Below, piece after piece: positions 51,890 through 61,298 of a stretch of DNA of 64,000 nt (within the stretch, counting starts at the first letter, position 1; the number at the start of each line of letters is the position of its first letter). A program made the position numbers and the translations under genes. This stretch comes from Sphingomonas faeni (lineage in GTDB: Bacteria > Pseudomonadota > Alphaproteobacteria > Sphingomonadales > Sphingomonadaceae). The notes below the pieces were generated by a model that searched no databases, was not told where the DNA came from, and saw only the letters and a program-made list of their open reading frames with translations. The stretch is from contig NZ_QAYE01000002.1 of NCBI RefSeq assembly GCF_003053745.1, positions 367,516 through 431,515 of the forward strand, written 5' to 3'.

Positions 51890-53488
51890 TCAGATAGCAG
51901 AGAACCGGAAATTTCGGAAGCGCGCTGCACCTTTTCCCGCCGCGTACAGTCCCGGTCGCAGCATCAGGAAACCGCCGCGAACATTGTGGTGGTAGCCCGA
52001 CACCTCCATCCCGCGATCGAACCGGTGCCACGTTCGGCCGCCGTCGCCGCTGGTGTCGTACGTGACGATATGCCGATCGTTGGTCACGCGGATCCGCATC
52101 GAACGGCCATGCGGGTTCGTGGGACGGCCACGTTCGGCGCCATATTGGTGAGTAACGAACCGATCGCCGTCGAAGCCGAGACCGCAATAGAGCTTGTCGT
52201 CGTAGAACAGGATCAACCCGGCGGTGGCGCCGGGATCGATCGCGACATCGCATTCGAATTGGTAGCGCGTGTCGCCGGCGATCAGCAGCAGCGGCGAGGA
52301 GTCGACGGGCGCACTACCGCTGGCGGCGAGCGTCAGGGTTTTGCCGGAGACAGACGCGCGTTTCGCCTCGTCGGGGCGGGGGCGGAAGAAGCTCCATTTC
52401 GTCCCGAGCGCGAGGGTCTCGAAATTGTCCGAGAGTATCTGGCCATGCGGGACTGCGGTGCCACCTTTCGGTTTCGCAAGCGGCTTCGACAGATCGCCGC
52501 CCTTCATCCGGAACCAGCCATCGGCGGTCCACTCCACGGGATCGAGCAGCGTCTGGCGTCCGAGCGTCCAATAGCCGTTCTCGAACCCGTGATAGAGTGC
52601 CCACCAGTCGCCTGCCGGCCCTTCGACGAGCGAGGCGTGACCCCGCGACCACCAGCGTTCGGCGGTGTCGGTGGTGCGGACAATCGGGTTGGCGGGACAA
52701 TCCTGCCAAGGGCCGTGGATCGACCGGGATCGCGCGGCGATCACCATGTGGCCGGTCGGGGGCCCAGCGGTGCCGCCAACCGCGGTAATGAGGTAGAACC
52801 AGCCGCCGTGGCGGACGATCTTGGGCCCCTCCGGCGAGAACCCCTCGACAATCCAGTCCTCGGGATAGCGCCACGGATCATAGACGTGCTCGACCGCGCC
52901 GACCGTCGACAGGCCGTCGGCGGCGAGGCGGATACGGTCGCCGCCCGAGAGGAAGAGCCAGCGGCTGCCATCCTCGCCGACGATGTGGCACGGGTCGATA
53001 TGCTTGTGCAGGCCGAGATCGACGGGATCGCTCCACGGGCCCTCGATGCGGTCAGCGTGGATCACCCAGATCGAATTCGGTTCGGCTTTCACGGGAATGT
53101 AGAGGAAATAGCGGCCGTCATGCTTCTCGAGGCTGACCGCCCAGACGGATCCGATGTTGCGCGTGAGGGCTGGGCCCACCGGTTGCCAGTTCACCAGATC
53201 GCGCGAGTGCCAGATGACGAGCCCCGGATAGGAATCGAAACTGGAGAAGGTCATGTAATAGTCCGACCCGTCCTTGAGGATCGCAGGATCGGGCCGATCG
53301 CCGGCCATCACTGGATTGAGGAAGCGGCCGTCGCCCAGATCGGCGATCCGCTGGTTATCCAGACCGCGACGCCAATCGGGGGCGGCGGGCGTAGTCTTGG
53401 CTGCGGTACGGGCAGGCGCCTCGCCGGGGACGAGCAACGCGCCGGCTGCGCCGAGCGTGGTGAAGGCATCGCGTCGCGTGAAAGTCAT
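51890..53488 (-). CDS. Glycoside hydrolase family 43 protein, Tat-exported
   Basis: 532 residues. Tat-type leader MTFTRRDAFTTLGAAGALLV. Five-bladed propeller GH43 signals: catalytic base Asp in NPVMAGDRPDPAI, the pKa-modulating Asp in HKHIDPCHI and the general acid Glu in VEGFSPEGPKI. A C-terminal beta-sandwich follows from about residue 350 (GH43_C2/DUF1349-like), ending ...AARFRNFRFSAI. GH43 enzymes remove xylose or arabinose from plant cell-wall chains. Its start overlaps the stop of the DUF885 gene (ATGA), so the two are made together. The uronate genes nearby suggest glucuronoxylan or pectin as source; this is inference. Confidence 0.92.
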   Translation of the reverse strand: MTFTRRDAFTTLGAAGALLVPGEAPARTAAKTTPAAPDWRRGLDNQRIADLGDGRFLNPVMAGDRPDPAILKDGSDYYMTFSSFDSYPGLVIWHSRDLVNWQPVGPALTRNIGSVWAVSLEKHDGRYFLYIPVKAEPNSIWVIHADRIEGPWSDPVDLGLHKHIDPCHIVGEDGSRWLFLSGGDRIRLAADGLSTVGAVEHVYDPWRYPEDWIVEGFSPEGPKIVRHGGWFYLITAVGGTAGPPTGHMVIAARSRSIHGPWQDCPANPIVRTTDTAERWWSRGHASLVEGPAGDWWALYHGFENGYWTLGRQTLLDPVEWTADGWFRMKGGDLSKPLAKPKGGTAVPHGQILSDNFETLALGTKWSFFRPRPDEAKRASVSGKTLTLAASGSAPVDSSPLLLIAGDTRYQFECDVAIDPGATAGLILFYDDKLYCGLGFDGDRFVTHQYGAERGRPTNPHGRSMRIRVTNDRHIVTYDTSGDGGRTWHRFDRGMEVSGYHHNVRGGFLMLRPGLYAAGKGAARFRNFRFSAI

Positions 53489-54936
53489 GATCGGACCTTT
53501 CGGATGTCATCGGTGCGCTGGCGACCGTGGACGAGCAGCGCGGTGTGATACGCGACCGGAGGTTTACCGCGCGCGGTATCGGCGATCGTGAGCCACGCCA
53601 TCGCCTCGGCGACACGCGTGGCTGGTTCGAGCGGGATGCGCGCGAGTTCGACGTCGAACGGCGCGAAATACGCGGGTTCGCCCTGCCATTCGACGAGGCG
53701 CTCGCGGGCTTGTTCGATCGACCAGTCGTGGAGGTGGATACCGAGATCAACGAGTGCGCGGGCGACGCGGAACAGGAGCCAGTGAATGTGGCCGAGCGCG
53801 TCGTGCGGATCGGTGAAGGCGCCGGCCCGTTCGGCGACCTGCTCGGCGTAGATGCCCCAGCCTTCGACGAAGGCCGACGCGTAGTCGATGCGGAGCGGAT
53901 GGGGCGGGGTGGCGCCTTCCAGACCGAGCTGGATCATGTGGCCGGGAAGGAGTTCGTGCCCGACGACGCTGGGAAGAGTCCATCTGGGGCGGCGGCGGAT
54001 GTCCTTGAGGTCGACGATGTAGGCGCCGGGGCGGGTCGGGGTCGGGACTTCGCGGTAACCGGCGCGGCCGCTAGCGATCTCTTGCGCGGATAAGGGGCGG
54101 GCGCTGGCGTTCAGGCACCATGCTGGGAGTTGGCCGAACCCCGCCGGGATATGGGTGCGGGCGGTGGCGAGCATGCGGTTCATGTCGTCGATCGCGTCTG
54201 TTCGGCCGGCGTCGGTATCGGGGTAGAGATAGCGCTCGTCCCGCCAGAGCTGCTCGTAGCGTGCCGCGACCGTGCCTTTCGGTGCGCCGATCCGGTCGAA
54301 CAGGCGCGTGGCGCGGGCATGGAGACGGTTCAGCTCGACGAAGAGTCGGCGTTCGGCAAAGGCTGGCGTCATGGTACCGAGCGAGCGTTGGAGTTGCAGC
54401 GCGTACCAGTCCGCCCCGCCCCGGAGCCGTCCGACGCCCGGGGAGGAAGGGGCGGTGTCGCGGAGACTTTCGAGCGCGGCTATCTGCCGGTCGATCGCCG
54501 GGTTCGTGGGGACGGTTCGAAGCGCTCCAGCCGTGCGGTCGAGAGACAGGTGGGGAAGGATGATGCCGGCTTCGGCGTCGGCGAGGATTGCGGCTGTGTC
54601 CGCGTCGATTTTGGTGGCATCGGGACGTGCCGCCTTCCAGGCGCCGGTCGTCGGGGTGACGCGGTAGGGGCTACGTCCGGTGCGGCCGAAGGCGGACCGG
54701 GCGATAACGGCGTCGATCGCGAGACCCGCGCGCGCGGTCATCAGGTCGAGGCGGTCGCCCGGTCGCAAGGACTGCGCGTCGAAGGGGGCGAGCAGTTGGA
54801 GTGCGTCTTCTGGATCGGTCGCTGCGGCTGCGTCGAGGGCTTGGCGTAGAGACGTGGTGGATTGTGCGTGGATCTTTGCGGGGACGAAGGCTGCGGAAGC
54901 CAATCCGGTAAGCACCGTTCGGCGGTTTGGAGTCAT
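53485..54936 (-). CDS. DUF885 family protein (predicted metallopeptidase-like), Tat-exported
   Basis: 483 residues from ATG 54936 (MTPNRRTVLTGLASAAFVPA); the 16 residues before it in the frame are rejected. The leader has a twin-arginine NRRTVLTG pattern. The family motif HExxPGH appears as VGHELLPGHMIQ, with a further conserved FVEGWGIYAEQVAE. DUF885 proteins are related to M32-like zinc peptidases, but function is mostly untested. The stop overlaps the GH43 start by four bases, an unusual partner for a glycosidase. Confidence 0.87.
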   Translation of the reverse strand: MTPNRRTVLTGLASAAFVPAKIHAQSTTSLRQALDAAAATDPEDALQLLAPFDAQSLRPGDRLDLMTARAGLAIDAVIARSAFGRTGRSPYRVTPTTGAWKAARPDATKIDADTAAILADAEAGIILPHLSLDRTAGALRTVPTNPAIDRQIAALESLRDTAPSSPGVGRLRGGADWYALQLQRSLGTMTPAFAERRLFVELNRLHARATRLFDRIGAPKGTVAARYEQLWRDERYLYPDTDAGRTDAIDDMNRMLATARTHIPAGFGQLPAWCLNASARPLSAQEIASGRAGYREVPTPTRPGAYIVDLKDIRRRPRWTLPSVVGHELLPGHMIQLGLEGATPPHPLRIDYASAFVEGWGIYAEQVAERAGAFTDPHDALGHIHWLLFRVARALVDLGIHLHDWSIEQARERLVEWQGEPAYFAPFDVELARIPLEPATRVAEAMAWLTIADTARGKPPVAYHTALLVHGRQRTDDIRKVRS

Positions 54937-55077
54937 CCTACACACTTCCGTTCGCGCTGAGCGGAGTCGAAGGGTGCGCCCCAAGGTAGGTGCGCTTCGA
55001 GTTCGCTCGGCACGAACGAGATGGGGGTGGGCCCACGCCGGGGGTCAGGTGACGGGAGAAGCGTCATTACGCGTGCG

Positions 55078-58000
55078 TCATCGCGGCAACGCCACGCGGT
55101 TGTTGGCCTGGGTGATCTCCGGCTCATCTCCGGCGAGCGCTATGCGAACGGCCAGAGCCGCGGGATCGACGCGAGACGGGATCGCGAGCTTCACGATTGC
55201 GGTCTTCGGCCGAAGATCGAGCGGGGCTGCTAGCGGGGAAATGCTCGCAGTGGCGACGATGTTGCCCGTCGCATCGACCAGTTCCGCACGGCCGCCTTTC
55301 GCGTCCTTCGCGCCGAGGCTGTGGACGATCACCGTTACGCTCCGGCCCTTCACGACAACGTCGTCCGTGCCGATGCCGAGGTCGGCGCGCTCGTCCACTG
55401 GCGCGCCGGCCTCGACCAACGCGAAGTCGAACACCGTCGTGCCGGGTGCGAACGTGACCTCGGTGCTCGCGCTGCGTTCGAGTGTCATGGTCCGCGCAGC
55501 CCCGATCGGCGCGATCGTCTTGCCCCCGTCGGTGCTGCTCGAAGCCTGCATTGACCAGCGGCCAGCGGTGACGGTCCAGGTCGACATCGCCGCTTGCTGG
55601 GCGTGGTCGGTAGTATTGTACGCAATCACGCGGAACCTGGTGGGTGTGGCGCCCGGCAGCAGGATCGCGACGCGCTCGGCCGCGCCCGGCTCGGCGAAGC
55701 GCCAGCTCACAGTGTTGCCCGGCCAGCTCTGGTTGCGGCGGAGCGCAACGCCCCCGAGGCGTTCGCGTTGTAGAATCTCGCTCGGCTGGTCGACGCGGTC
55801 GCTCCACCAATGGCCTTCGGTGTACATGTCCATGTGATGCGACTTGTCGGCGATCGCGTCGGCGTGGAGCGCTTCCAAGGGGGCGGTGTCGCCCGTCGCG
55901 GCCCAGGCGGTGTAGCGGGAGAACGGGTCCTCAGACTTGGTCGCTGCCAGCTTGGTGCGCGCTGCGGCACCGCCGGGAAGCGCGTCGAACGCGTTCTCGT
56001 TGAACTCGGCCAGCGCGCCGGGACCGGCCTTCGCGAGGCGGGATTCGATCGGACGGAGGTATTTCGCATCTCCGGTGTAGCGCCATGCGGCCCAGGTCGC
56101 CTGTAGCGAGGTGGTGATGCCACCGCCGTCGCCGGTACGCTCGGCATCGGTGCGCCAGTTGATCTCGTTGGGATAGCTCCAGCTGCCTTCCGGGCCTTGC
56201 TTGCCGTGTGCCATCCAGCCGTCGATCACGCCGGTGACGAGACCGCGCGCGAGCGGGTTGGCGTTGTAGAGGCCGACGAGCATCGGGCCGTGCATGACGG
56301 TGAAGGCATAGGGTTTCTGCCATTCCCACGCGCCTTCGCGGTACATTTTCCGCCCGCCATACCAGTTGCTGGCGAAGTGCATGTGACCGGCTGGGTTCTC
56401 GAGGATCACGGTTTGCAGAGCGCGCGTGTTGTCCATCAGGCGCTCGACCGCCTTGGGTTCGCCCCAGTTGAGGTAGAGGCGCTCGGCGTTGCTGTTCAGG
56501 CCCTCCTCGTACGCGTGGAGCTCGTCGGCGGTGATATAGCCGAGCCCGTTCACGATCATGCCGTTCTTGTAGACCGCGTCGGACAACGCGCGGAGCGAAG
56601 CGTTGATCTTGTCGGGCTCGACACCCATCAGCGCTAGGCCGGGCCATTGCTGCGTCAGGTCGGTGTCGTCGGAAAGGCCGCCGCCGAAATCGCCATAGGG
56701 GACCTGGCGCTCGTCGATCCACCACGTGACGAACTGGCGGACGCGCTTGAGGTCTTCGAGTTGGCGGAAGGCCCATAGGGGGACGCCGGCGGGGGCGATC
56801 GGTTGGGCGAAGGTCGGCAGGTTTTCGGGGCGATAGTTTATGTCGGCCCAGTATGCGCGGGCGCGCGCATTGTCGGGGTCGACGCGGAGCAGGTCGGAAA
56901 TGTCGGCGAACAGGCGCTGGTAGAGGCCGGCGCGCTTCGAGGCGGTGTGTTCCTCGACGAGGAAGCCCCAATTGTCCTTCACCTGCGCCATGCGGTCGGC
57001 GATGTGTTCGGGCAGGGCGGCGGTGCGGGGTTTGAAGACGAGGCGGATCTTGGCACCGTTCAACGCGGTGGCGTCGAACTCCGGGGCGGCGCTGGCGATC
57101 GTAAGATAGAGGCTGTCGTTCGGCAGGATGCGGTCTCGCAGGTCGAGCCAGAGCGTGCGCGCTTCGTTCGGGCGGACCGAGACGGAGAGGTCGATCATGT
57201 CGCGGCCGGGCCAGATCGGGTCCTTCACGCGGATGTTGAGCGCGATCAGGCCGGCGGCGTTGGGCTTGGCTTTCAGCGCCGGGATGTCGAGGGCGATGCC
57301 GTCGAGGCCGTCGTTGAGGTTCTGCCAGCCGTAATCGAACGCGCGGGCTAGCGGGCGGTCGGGGAGCGCGTCGCCGAAGCTTGCCGGGATCAGGATATGG
57401 ACGATCGGCGCGGCGTCCGTGCGGCGGACCGGGGCGCCGGATGCGCCGCCGTTGCCGGCGCCGACGGCCGCCTTCAGGCCGGCGGAAGGCATCGCGACGA
57501 CGGTGCTGCGCTCGTCGGGGGCGAACCGGCCGGTGATGTAGGCGTTCAGGGGCGCGAGTGCTGCGAGGTTCGGCGAGGCAGCGGCATCGATGGTGTAGGA
57601 GAGCTTGAAGCTGCCGGTCGGTTCCGAGCCCGCGCCGATGTCGTAGGCCCAGAGTTCCTGGATCGGCTGCTCCTGCACCGTGTTGGTGAAGCTGAGCGTG
57701 CCGCCGGTGCGGGGGGGGAACTGATCTACGCTTCGGACCGTGCCTTGCGGGCGGGTGGCGAGCAGGGAGGTCTTGCCGTCATCGCTCCAGTCGAGGCGGC
57801 CGAACGCCGCGCCGCGAATTTCGACACGATTGACGCGTTCGTTCGGTGGGATCGTCAGGGCGTAGCGCTTGCCGCCTTCAACATAGGTGTTCCAGTCGGG
57901 CAGTTCGAAATAATCGTCGCGGCCGGACAGGCGGGAGCGGTTGTAGACGCCGGGCCAAGTCGTCTCGGCGATGCCGTCGACGCCCTTCCACATCCATTCC

Positions 58001-58878
58001 TTGAGGTCTTTCGCGTCGGCGAACTCGACTTTCCGGACTCGGGTGACGGAGGTGTCTAGGACGGGCGGGGCAGCCTTGTCCCAGCCGTAGCGGTGGAGCC
58101 ACGCGGTGCGCTTTTCGGTGGGTTCGGTCGTGGGGGCGGGGGATGGTTCGCGCTTGTCGGCGAGTGCTGCGACGTCGGTGGCGGGCAGCAGGCGGTCATA
58201 GACGCGGATCTCGTCGAGGTCTGAGCCGCGCATGAAATTGTAGCGGCTCTGGACCTGGTGCGGCGACATGACACGGCCGGCGAGACCGAACTGGTCAAGG
58301 CCGCTGTCGAGGTCGGCCTTCTGGTCCTTCCGTGCAACCAGCTTGCCGTTCACGAAGAGTTGCACGCCGACGGTCTCGTCCCAAGCGAAGGCGATGTGTG
58401 ACCAAGCGTCAGCGGCTGGCGCTTGCGGAATCGTCCAAGAGACGCGAATGCGCGAGAGGTTGGCGTCGGTGACGAAGGCGTCGAAGCCATGGCCGTTCCA
58501 GTCGATCCGCAGGAACGCCATGTCCCAGCTCGAATGGTCGGCGAACCCGGTGCGGAAGATCACGAACGGGGCTTCGCCGACGGGGGTGCGGGCACGCCAG
58601 AAGAAAGCGAGCGTGCCACGGTCCGCGCGAATGTTGCCGGGAGCTTTCCAGGCGACATAGCCATCGTCCGCCCAACGTGCGGCACCGCCGATCGCACCAT
58701 CCGGCGTGATGTCGACGCCGCTGCGGAAGTTGGGGACGGGGTCGCCGGTGGCGTAGTCGGCGGTGAGGCTCTTGTCGGCGGACGCGCGGAAGAGGAGGCC
58801 AGTCGCGTCCTGCGCGGCGGCGGACGCGATGCTGGCAAAAGCCAGTGCAAGAACGGACGCCGTGGTGAAACGCTTCAC
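55078..58878 (-). CDS. Large secreted LamG-domain protein of unknown activity
   Basis: 1266 residues from GTG 58878, six bases after AGGAG; earlier frame residues are rejected. Signal peptide to about residue 22. Residues about 30-240 look like a LamG/concanavalin sandwich (HIAFAWDETVGVQLFVNGKL, RGSDLDEIRVYDRLLP). Residues about 250-640 are beta-rich. Residues about 650-1040 are helical and may form an alpha/alpha toroid (WADINYRPENLPTFAQP, YGDFGGGLSDDTDLTQQWPG, EINWRTDAERTGDGGGITTS). The last 200 residues look like a CARDB-type beta domain ending in ...EITQANNRVAL. I cannot name a catalytic family. Its place next to a hexuronate transporter and uronate enzymes suggests a glycan- or uronate-polymer lyase or hydrolase; this is inference. 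Confidence 0.8.
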   Translation of the reverse strand: MKRFTTASVLALAFASIASAAAQDATGLLFRASADKSLTADYATGDPVPNFRSGVDITPDGAIGGAARWADDGYVAWKAPGNIRADRGTLAFFWRARTPVGEAPFVIFRTGFADHSSWDMAFLRIDWNGHGFDAFVTDANLSRIRVSWTIPQAPAADAWSHIAFAWDETVGVQLFVNGKLVARKDQKADLDSGLDQFGLAGRVMSPHQVQSRYNFMRGSDLDEIRVYDRLLPATDVAALADKREPSPAPTTEPTEKRTAWLHRYGWDKAAPPVLDTSVTRVRKVEFADAKDLKEWMWKGVDGIAETTWPGVYNRSRLSGRDDYFELPDWNTYVEGGKRYALTIPPNERVNRVEIRGAAFGRLDWSDDGKTSLLATRPQGTVRSVDQFPPRTGGTLSFTNTVQEQPIQELWAYDIGAGSEPTGSFKLSYTIDAAASPNLAALAPLNAYITGRFAPDERSTVVAMPSAGLKAAVGAGNGGASGAPVRRTDAAPIVHILIPASFGDALPDRPLARAFDYGWQNLNDGLDGIALDIPALKAKPNAAGLIALNIRVKDPIWPGRDMIDLSVSVRPNEARTLWLDLRDRILPNDSLYLTIASAAPEFDATALNGAKIRLVFKPRTAALPEHIADRMAQVKDNWGFLVEEHTASKRAGLYQRLFADISDLLRVDPDNARARAYWADINYRPENLPTFAQPIAPAGVPLWAFRQLEDLKRVRQFVTWWIDERQVPYGDFGGGLSDDTDLTQQWPGLALMGVEPDKINASLRALSDAVYKNGMIVNGLGYITADELHAYEEGLNSNAERLYLNWGEPKAVERLMDNTRALQTVILENPAGHMHFASNWYGGRKMYREGAWEWQKPYAFTVMHGPMLVGLYNANPLARGLVTGVIDGWMAHGKQGPEGSWSYPNEINWRTDAERTGDGGGITTSLQATWAAWRYTGDAKYLRPIESRLAKAGPGALAEFNENAFDALPGGAAARTKLAATKSEDPFSRYTAWAATGDTAPLEALHADAIADKSHHMDMYTEGHWWSDRVDQPSEILQRERLGGVALRRNQSWPGNTVSWRFAEPGAAERVAILLPGATPTRFRVIAYNTTDHAQQAAMSTWTVTAGRWSMQASSSTDGGKTIAPIGAARTMTLERSASTEVTFAPGTTVFDFALVEAGAPVDERADLGIGTDDVVVKGRSVTVIVHSLGAKDAKGGRAELVDATGNIVATASISPLAAPLDLRPKTAIVKLAIPSRVDPAALAVRIALAGDEPEITQANNRVALPR

Positions 58879-58938
58879 TGCTCTCTCCTGGGGGCCAATC
58901 GGCATTGAGCGACTTGGCAAAGTGTTCGTCGTCCTAAG

Positions 58939-58997
58939 CTTGTTCTCCCGCGAAGGCGGGAGCCCAGTCTGGGCTCCCGCCTTCGCGGGAGAACAAG
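58939..58997. repeat. 29-bp perfect inverted repeat (REP-like)
   Basis: The arms start CTTGTTCTCCCGCGAAGGCG and end CCTTCGCGGGAGAACAAG; 29 bases on each side pair without mismatch around a single T at 58968. It lies between the MFS transporter and LamG genes, which both read on the minus strand, and probably stops or weakens read-through. Confidence 0.92.
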
Positions 58998-59007
58998 GGG
59001 CGGGGGG

Positions 59008-60324
59008 TCAGCCCGCGTCCACTCTCGCCAGGCGCGGCGACAGCAGGTGCACGACGGTGATCGCAATCAAATACGTGCTGCCGGCGACAGCGAAGATCAG
59101 CGTGTAGCTTCCCGTCGTTTGCAAGACGTAGCCGGTGAACTTGGCCATCATCATGCCGCCGATCGCGCCGACCGTGCCGCCGATCCCGACCACCGACCCG
59201 ACCGCGCCACGCGGGAACATGTCCGATGGGATCGTGTAGAGGTTCGCCGAGAACGCCTGGTGCGCGGCCGTCGCCAGTCCGACGATGCCGACCGCAAGCC
59301 AGAGATTGTCGACATATTGCGCGAAGAAGATCGGCATAACCAGGAACGCGCACGCGAGCATCGTAATCTTCCGTGCGAAATTGGCGGAATGGCCGCGCTT
59401 CATAAGCTTCGAGGACGACCAGCCGCCCGCAACGCTGCCAACATCGGAGAGAAGGTAGATCGCGACGAGCGGCGGTCCAAAGCTCTTGAGATCGAGATGA
59501 TAGGTCTTGGCGAGGAAATCCGGCGTCCAGAACAGGAACAGCCACCAGATCGGATCGATCAGGAACTTACCCAGAGCGTACGCCCAGGTCTCGCGGTAGC
59601 CGAGCAGCTTGAGCCAGCCGATCTTCTTGGCAGGATCCGCCGGATCGCTCTCGATATGCGCAAGCTCGGCAGGCGACAGCTTCGCCACCTCGCGTGGACG
59701 GCGATAGATCGCGATCCAGGCGACCAGCCAGATCAAGCTGATCGCACCGGTGATGATGAACGCCATCCGCCAGCCGAACGCGATCGTGATGATCGGCACG
59801 ATCAGCGGCGTGATCACCGCGCCGATATTGGCGCCCGCGTTGAACACGCCGGTCGCAAACGCGCGCTCCTTGGCGGGGAACCACTCCGAGACAGCCTTGA
59901 TCCCCGCGGGGAAGTTGCCTGCCTCGCCCAGGCCGAGCACAACGCGTGCAGCGGAAAACTGGAACGCGTTGCCCGCAAACCCGCACAGCGTATGGCCGAG
60001 CGTCCAGATCACGAACGCCACCGAATAGCCGATCCGCGCCCCAAGCACGTCGACGATCCGGCCGAAGCTCAGATAGCCGATCGCATAGGCCGCCTGGAAC
60101 CAGAAGATCACGTCGGCGTAAGTCGTCTCGTTCCAGCCGAGTTCGGCGGAAATCGTCGGCTTCAACACGCCGATCATCTGGCGATCGACATAGTTTATCG
60201 CAGTCGCCGCAAACAACAGGCTGCAGATCAGCCAGCGATACCGCCCGATCTTGCCCCCTATGCCCGCGTCGCCGCTCCCGGCAGTACCTGCTGAGCCTAC
60301 CTCCGGCATGTTTAAGCTCGCCAT
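59008..60324 (-). CDS. MFS hexuronate transporter, ExuT-like
   Basis: 438 residues with 12 predicted helices. Family features: INYVDRQMIGVLKPTISAEL at the first helix, GRIVDVLGARIGYSVAF between helices 2 and 3, LGLGEAGNFPAGIKAVSEWF, and FWTPDFLAKTYHLDLK in the middle. These follow the anion:cation symporter group that includes ExuT (galacturonate/glucuronate). AGGAG lies before the ATG. The FAH-family hydratase gene is only 24 bases upstream, so the two form one operon. It imports a hexuronate or related sugar acid with H+. Confidence 0.9.
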   Translation of the reverse strand: MASLNMPEVGSAGTAGSGDAGIGGKIGRYRWLICSLLFAATAINYVDRQMIGVLKPTISAELGWNETTYADVIFWFQAAYAIGYLSFGRIVDVLGARIGYSVAFVIWTLGHTLCGFAGNAFQFSAARVVLGLGEAGNFPAGIKAVSEWFPAKERAFATGVFNAGANIGAVITPLIVPIITIAFGWRMAFIITGAISLIWLVAWIAIYRRPREVAKLSPAELAHIESDPADPAKKIGWLKLLGYRETWAYALGKFLIDPIWWLFLFWTPDFLAKTYHLDLKSFGPPLVAIYLLSDVGSVAGGWSSSKLMKRGHSANFARKITMLACAFLVMPIFFAQYVDNLWLAVGIVGLATAAHQAFSANLYTIPSDMFPRGAVGSVVGIGGTVGAIGGMMMAKFTGYVLQTTGSYTLIFAVAGSTYLIAITVVHLLSPRLARVDAG

Positions 60325-60348
60325 TGGGCTTTCTCCTAAACGAAGCCT

Positions 60349-61146
60349 CTAGCGGGCCTTGATGGTGCAGTGGACGGCGAACCGTCCGTCAAAACGTGCC
60401 TCCACCCGATCGTCGATCGTGACCGGATGGACGCCGGTGACCGCGCCCGTCGAAACCCATTGTCCCGGCAACAATGCGATGCCGCGCGCGGCCATATGCT
60501 CGAGCAGATAGCGCACCGCACCGAACGGGCCATCGAGCATCGTTGCACTCGTAGCGGCCCCGATCAAGGCATCGTTGATCCACAGTTCGACGGGCCACTC
60601 ATTGATGTCACCCTCGCGCCATCCTTCCGCATCCGCACCCACGACTAGCCCATTATTGTTGCCAAAATCGGACACCGTGACAGTCGGACCAAGTGCGTTG
60701 ATGCCCGGGAAGGGCGAACTGGCAATCTCAATTCCGACATGCACCGCGTCGATCATCGCGCGTGCCTCGTCCACCGTATAGCGCAGCTTGGCGGGATCGG
60801 GCGCCGTACCGATCCGCAACAGGAATTCAGCCTCGGCGGCAGCAAAACCTTGCGCAAAGACCGGCATCGCGACCGGTTCCACCCCGGCCAACGCGACTTC
60901 GTCCGCGAAGATCGGCCCGGTCAGGCGGTCGACGCCGTCGAGCGGCGGATTAATCCGGCCGACTTTCCATCCGGCGATGAAACCTTCGACAAGGCGCAAC
61001 GCCTCGTCCTGTACAGCGTACCCCTCGGCAAGTGTCGTCGGAACATTTCCCGGGAATTCCGCAAGGGAAGTCCCGATGCGGCGTGCCTCGACGAACGTCC
61101 GGGCGATGCGGCTGATATTCTCGGTCGTGTCCGGCTGTACCACCAA
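60349..61146 (-). CDS. 2-keto-4-pentenoate hydratase family protein (FAH superfamily)
   Basis: 265 residues from TTG 61146 (or GTG 61143), a few bases after AGGAGGGG. Family features: TLAEGYAVQDEAL, GWKVGR, RLTGPIFADEV, EAEFLLRIG with the metal-ligand Glu pair, DAVHVGIEIASSPFPG and DFGNNNGLVVG, then GPFGAVRYLLEHM. Members hydrate 2-hydroxypentadienoates or act on related keto acids. In this setting it may handle a keto acid from sugar-acid breakdown. Operon with the MFS transporter; divergent from the LacI gene. Confidence 0.87.
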   Translation of the reverse strand: MVVQPDTTENISRIARTFVEARRIGTSLAEFPGNVPTTLAEGYAVQDEALRLVEGFIAGWKVGRINPPLDGVDRLTGPIFADEVALAGVEPVAMPVFAQGFAAAEAEFLLRIGTAPDPAKLRYTVDEARAMIDAVHVGIEIASSPFPGINALGPTVTVSDFGNNNGLVVGADAEGWREGDINEWPVELWINDALIGAATSATMLDGPFGAVRYLLEHMAARGIALLPGQWVSTGAVTGVHPVTIDDRVEARFDGRFAVHCTIKAR

Positions 61147-61194
61147 GAACCCCTCCTATGTATTCGCAGTGATCTGCGTTTCTCGGAGCGTATG

Positions 61195-61208
61195 GGAAAC
61201 CGGTGTCA
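61195..61208. promoter_or_regulatory. Putative LacI operator in the divergent promoter region
   Basis: GGAAACCGGTGTCA, which on the minus strand reads TGACACCGGTTTCC. It differs by one base from the site before uxaC (TGACACCGGTTACC). The central ACCGGT is palindromic, as in many LacI-family operators with a central CG. Confidence 0.65.
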
Positions 61209-61298
61209 TTGACAAGCGCATTGGCGGGCTCTCGTGTCATGGACGTTCAATGTGGGGCGTGACTAGTCGGCTCGCGATCACCGAGCTATGCCCACGCG

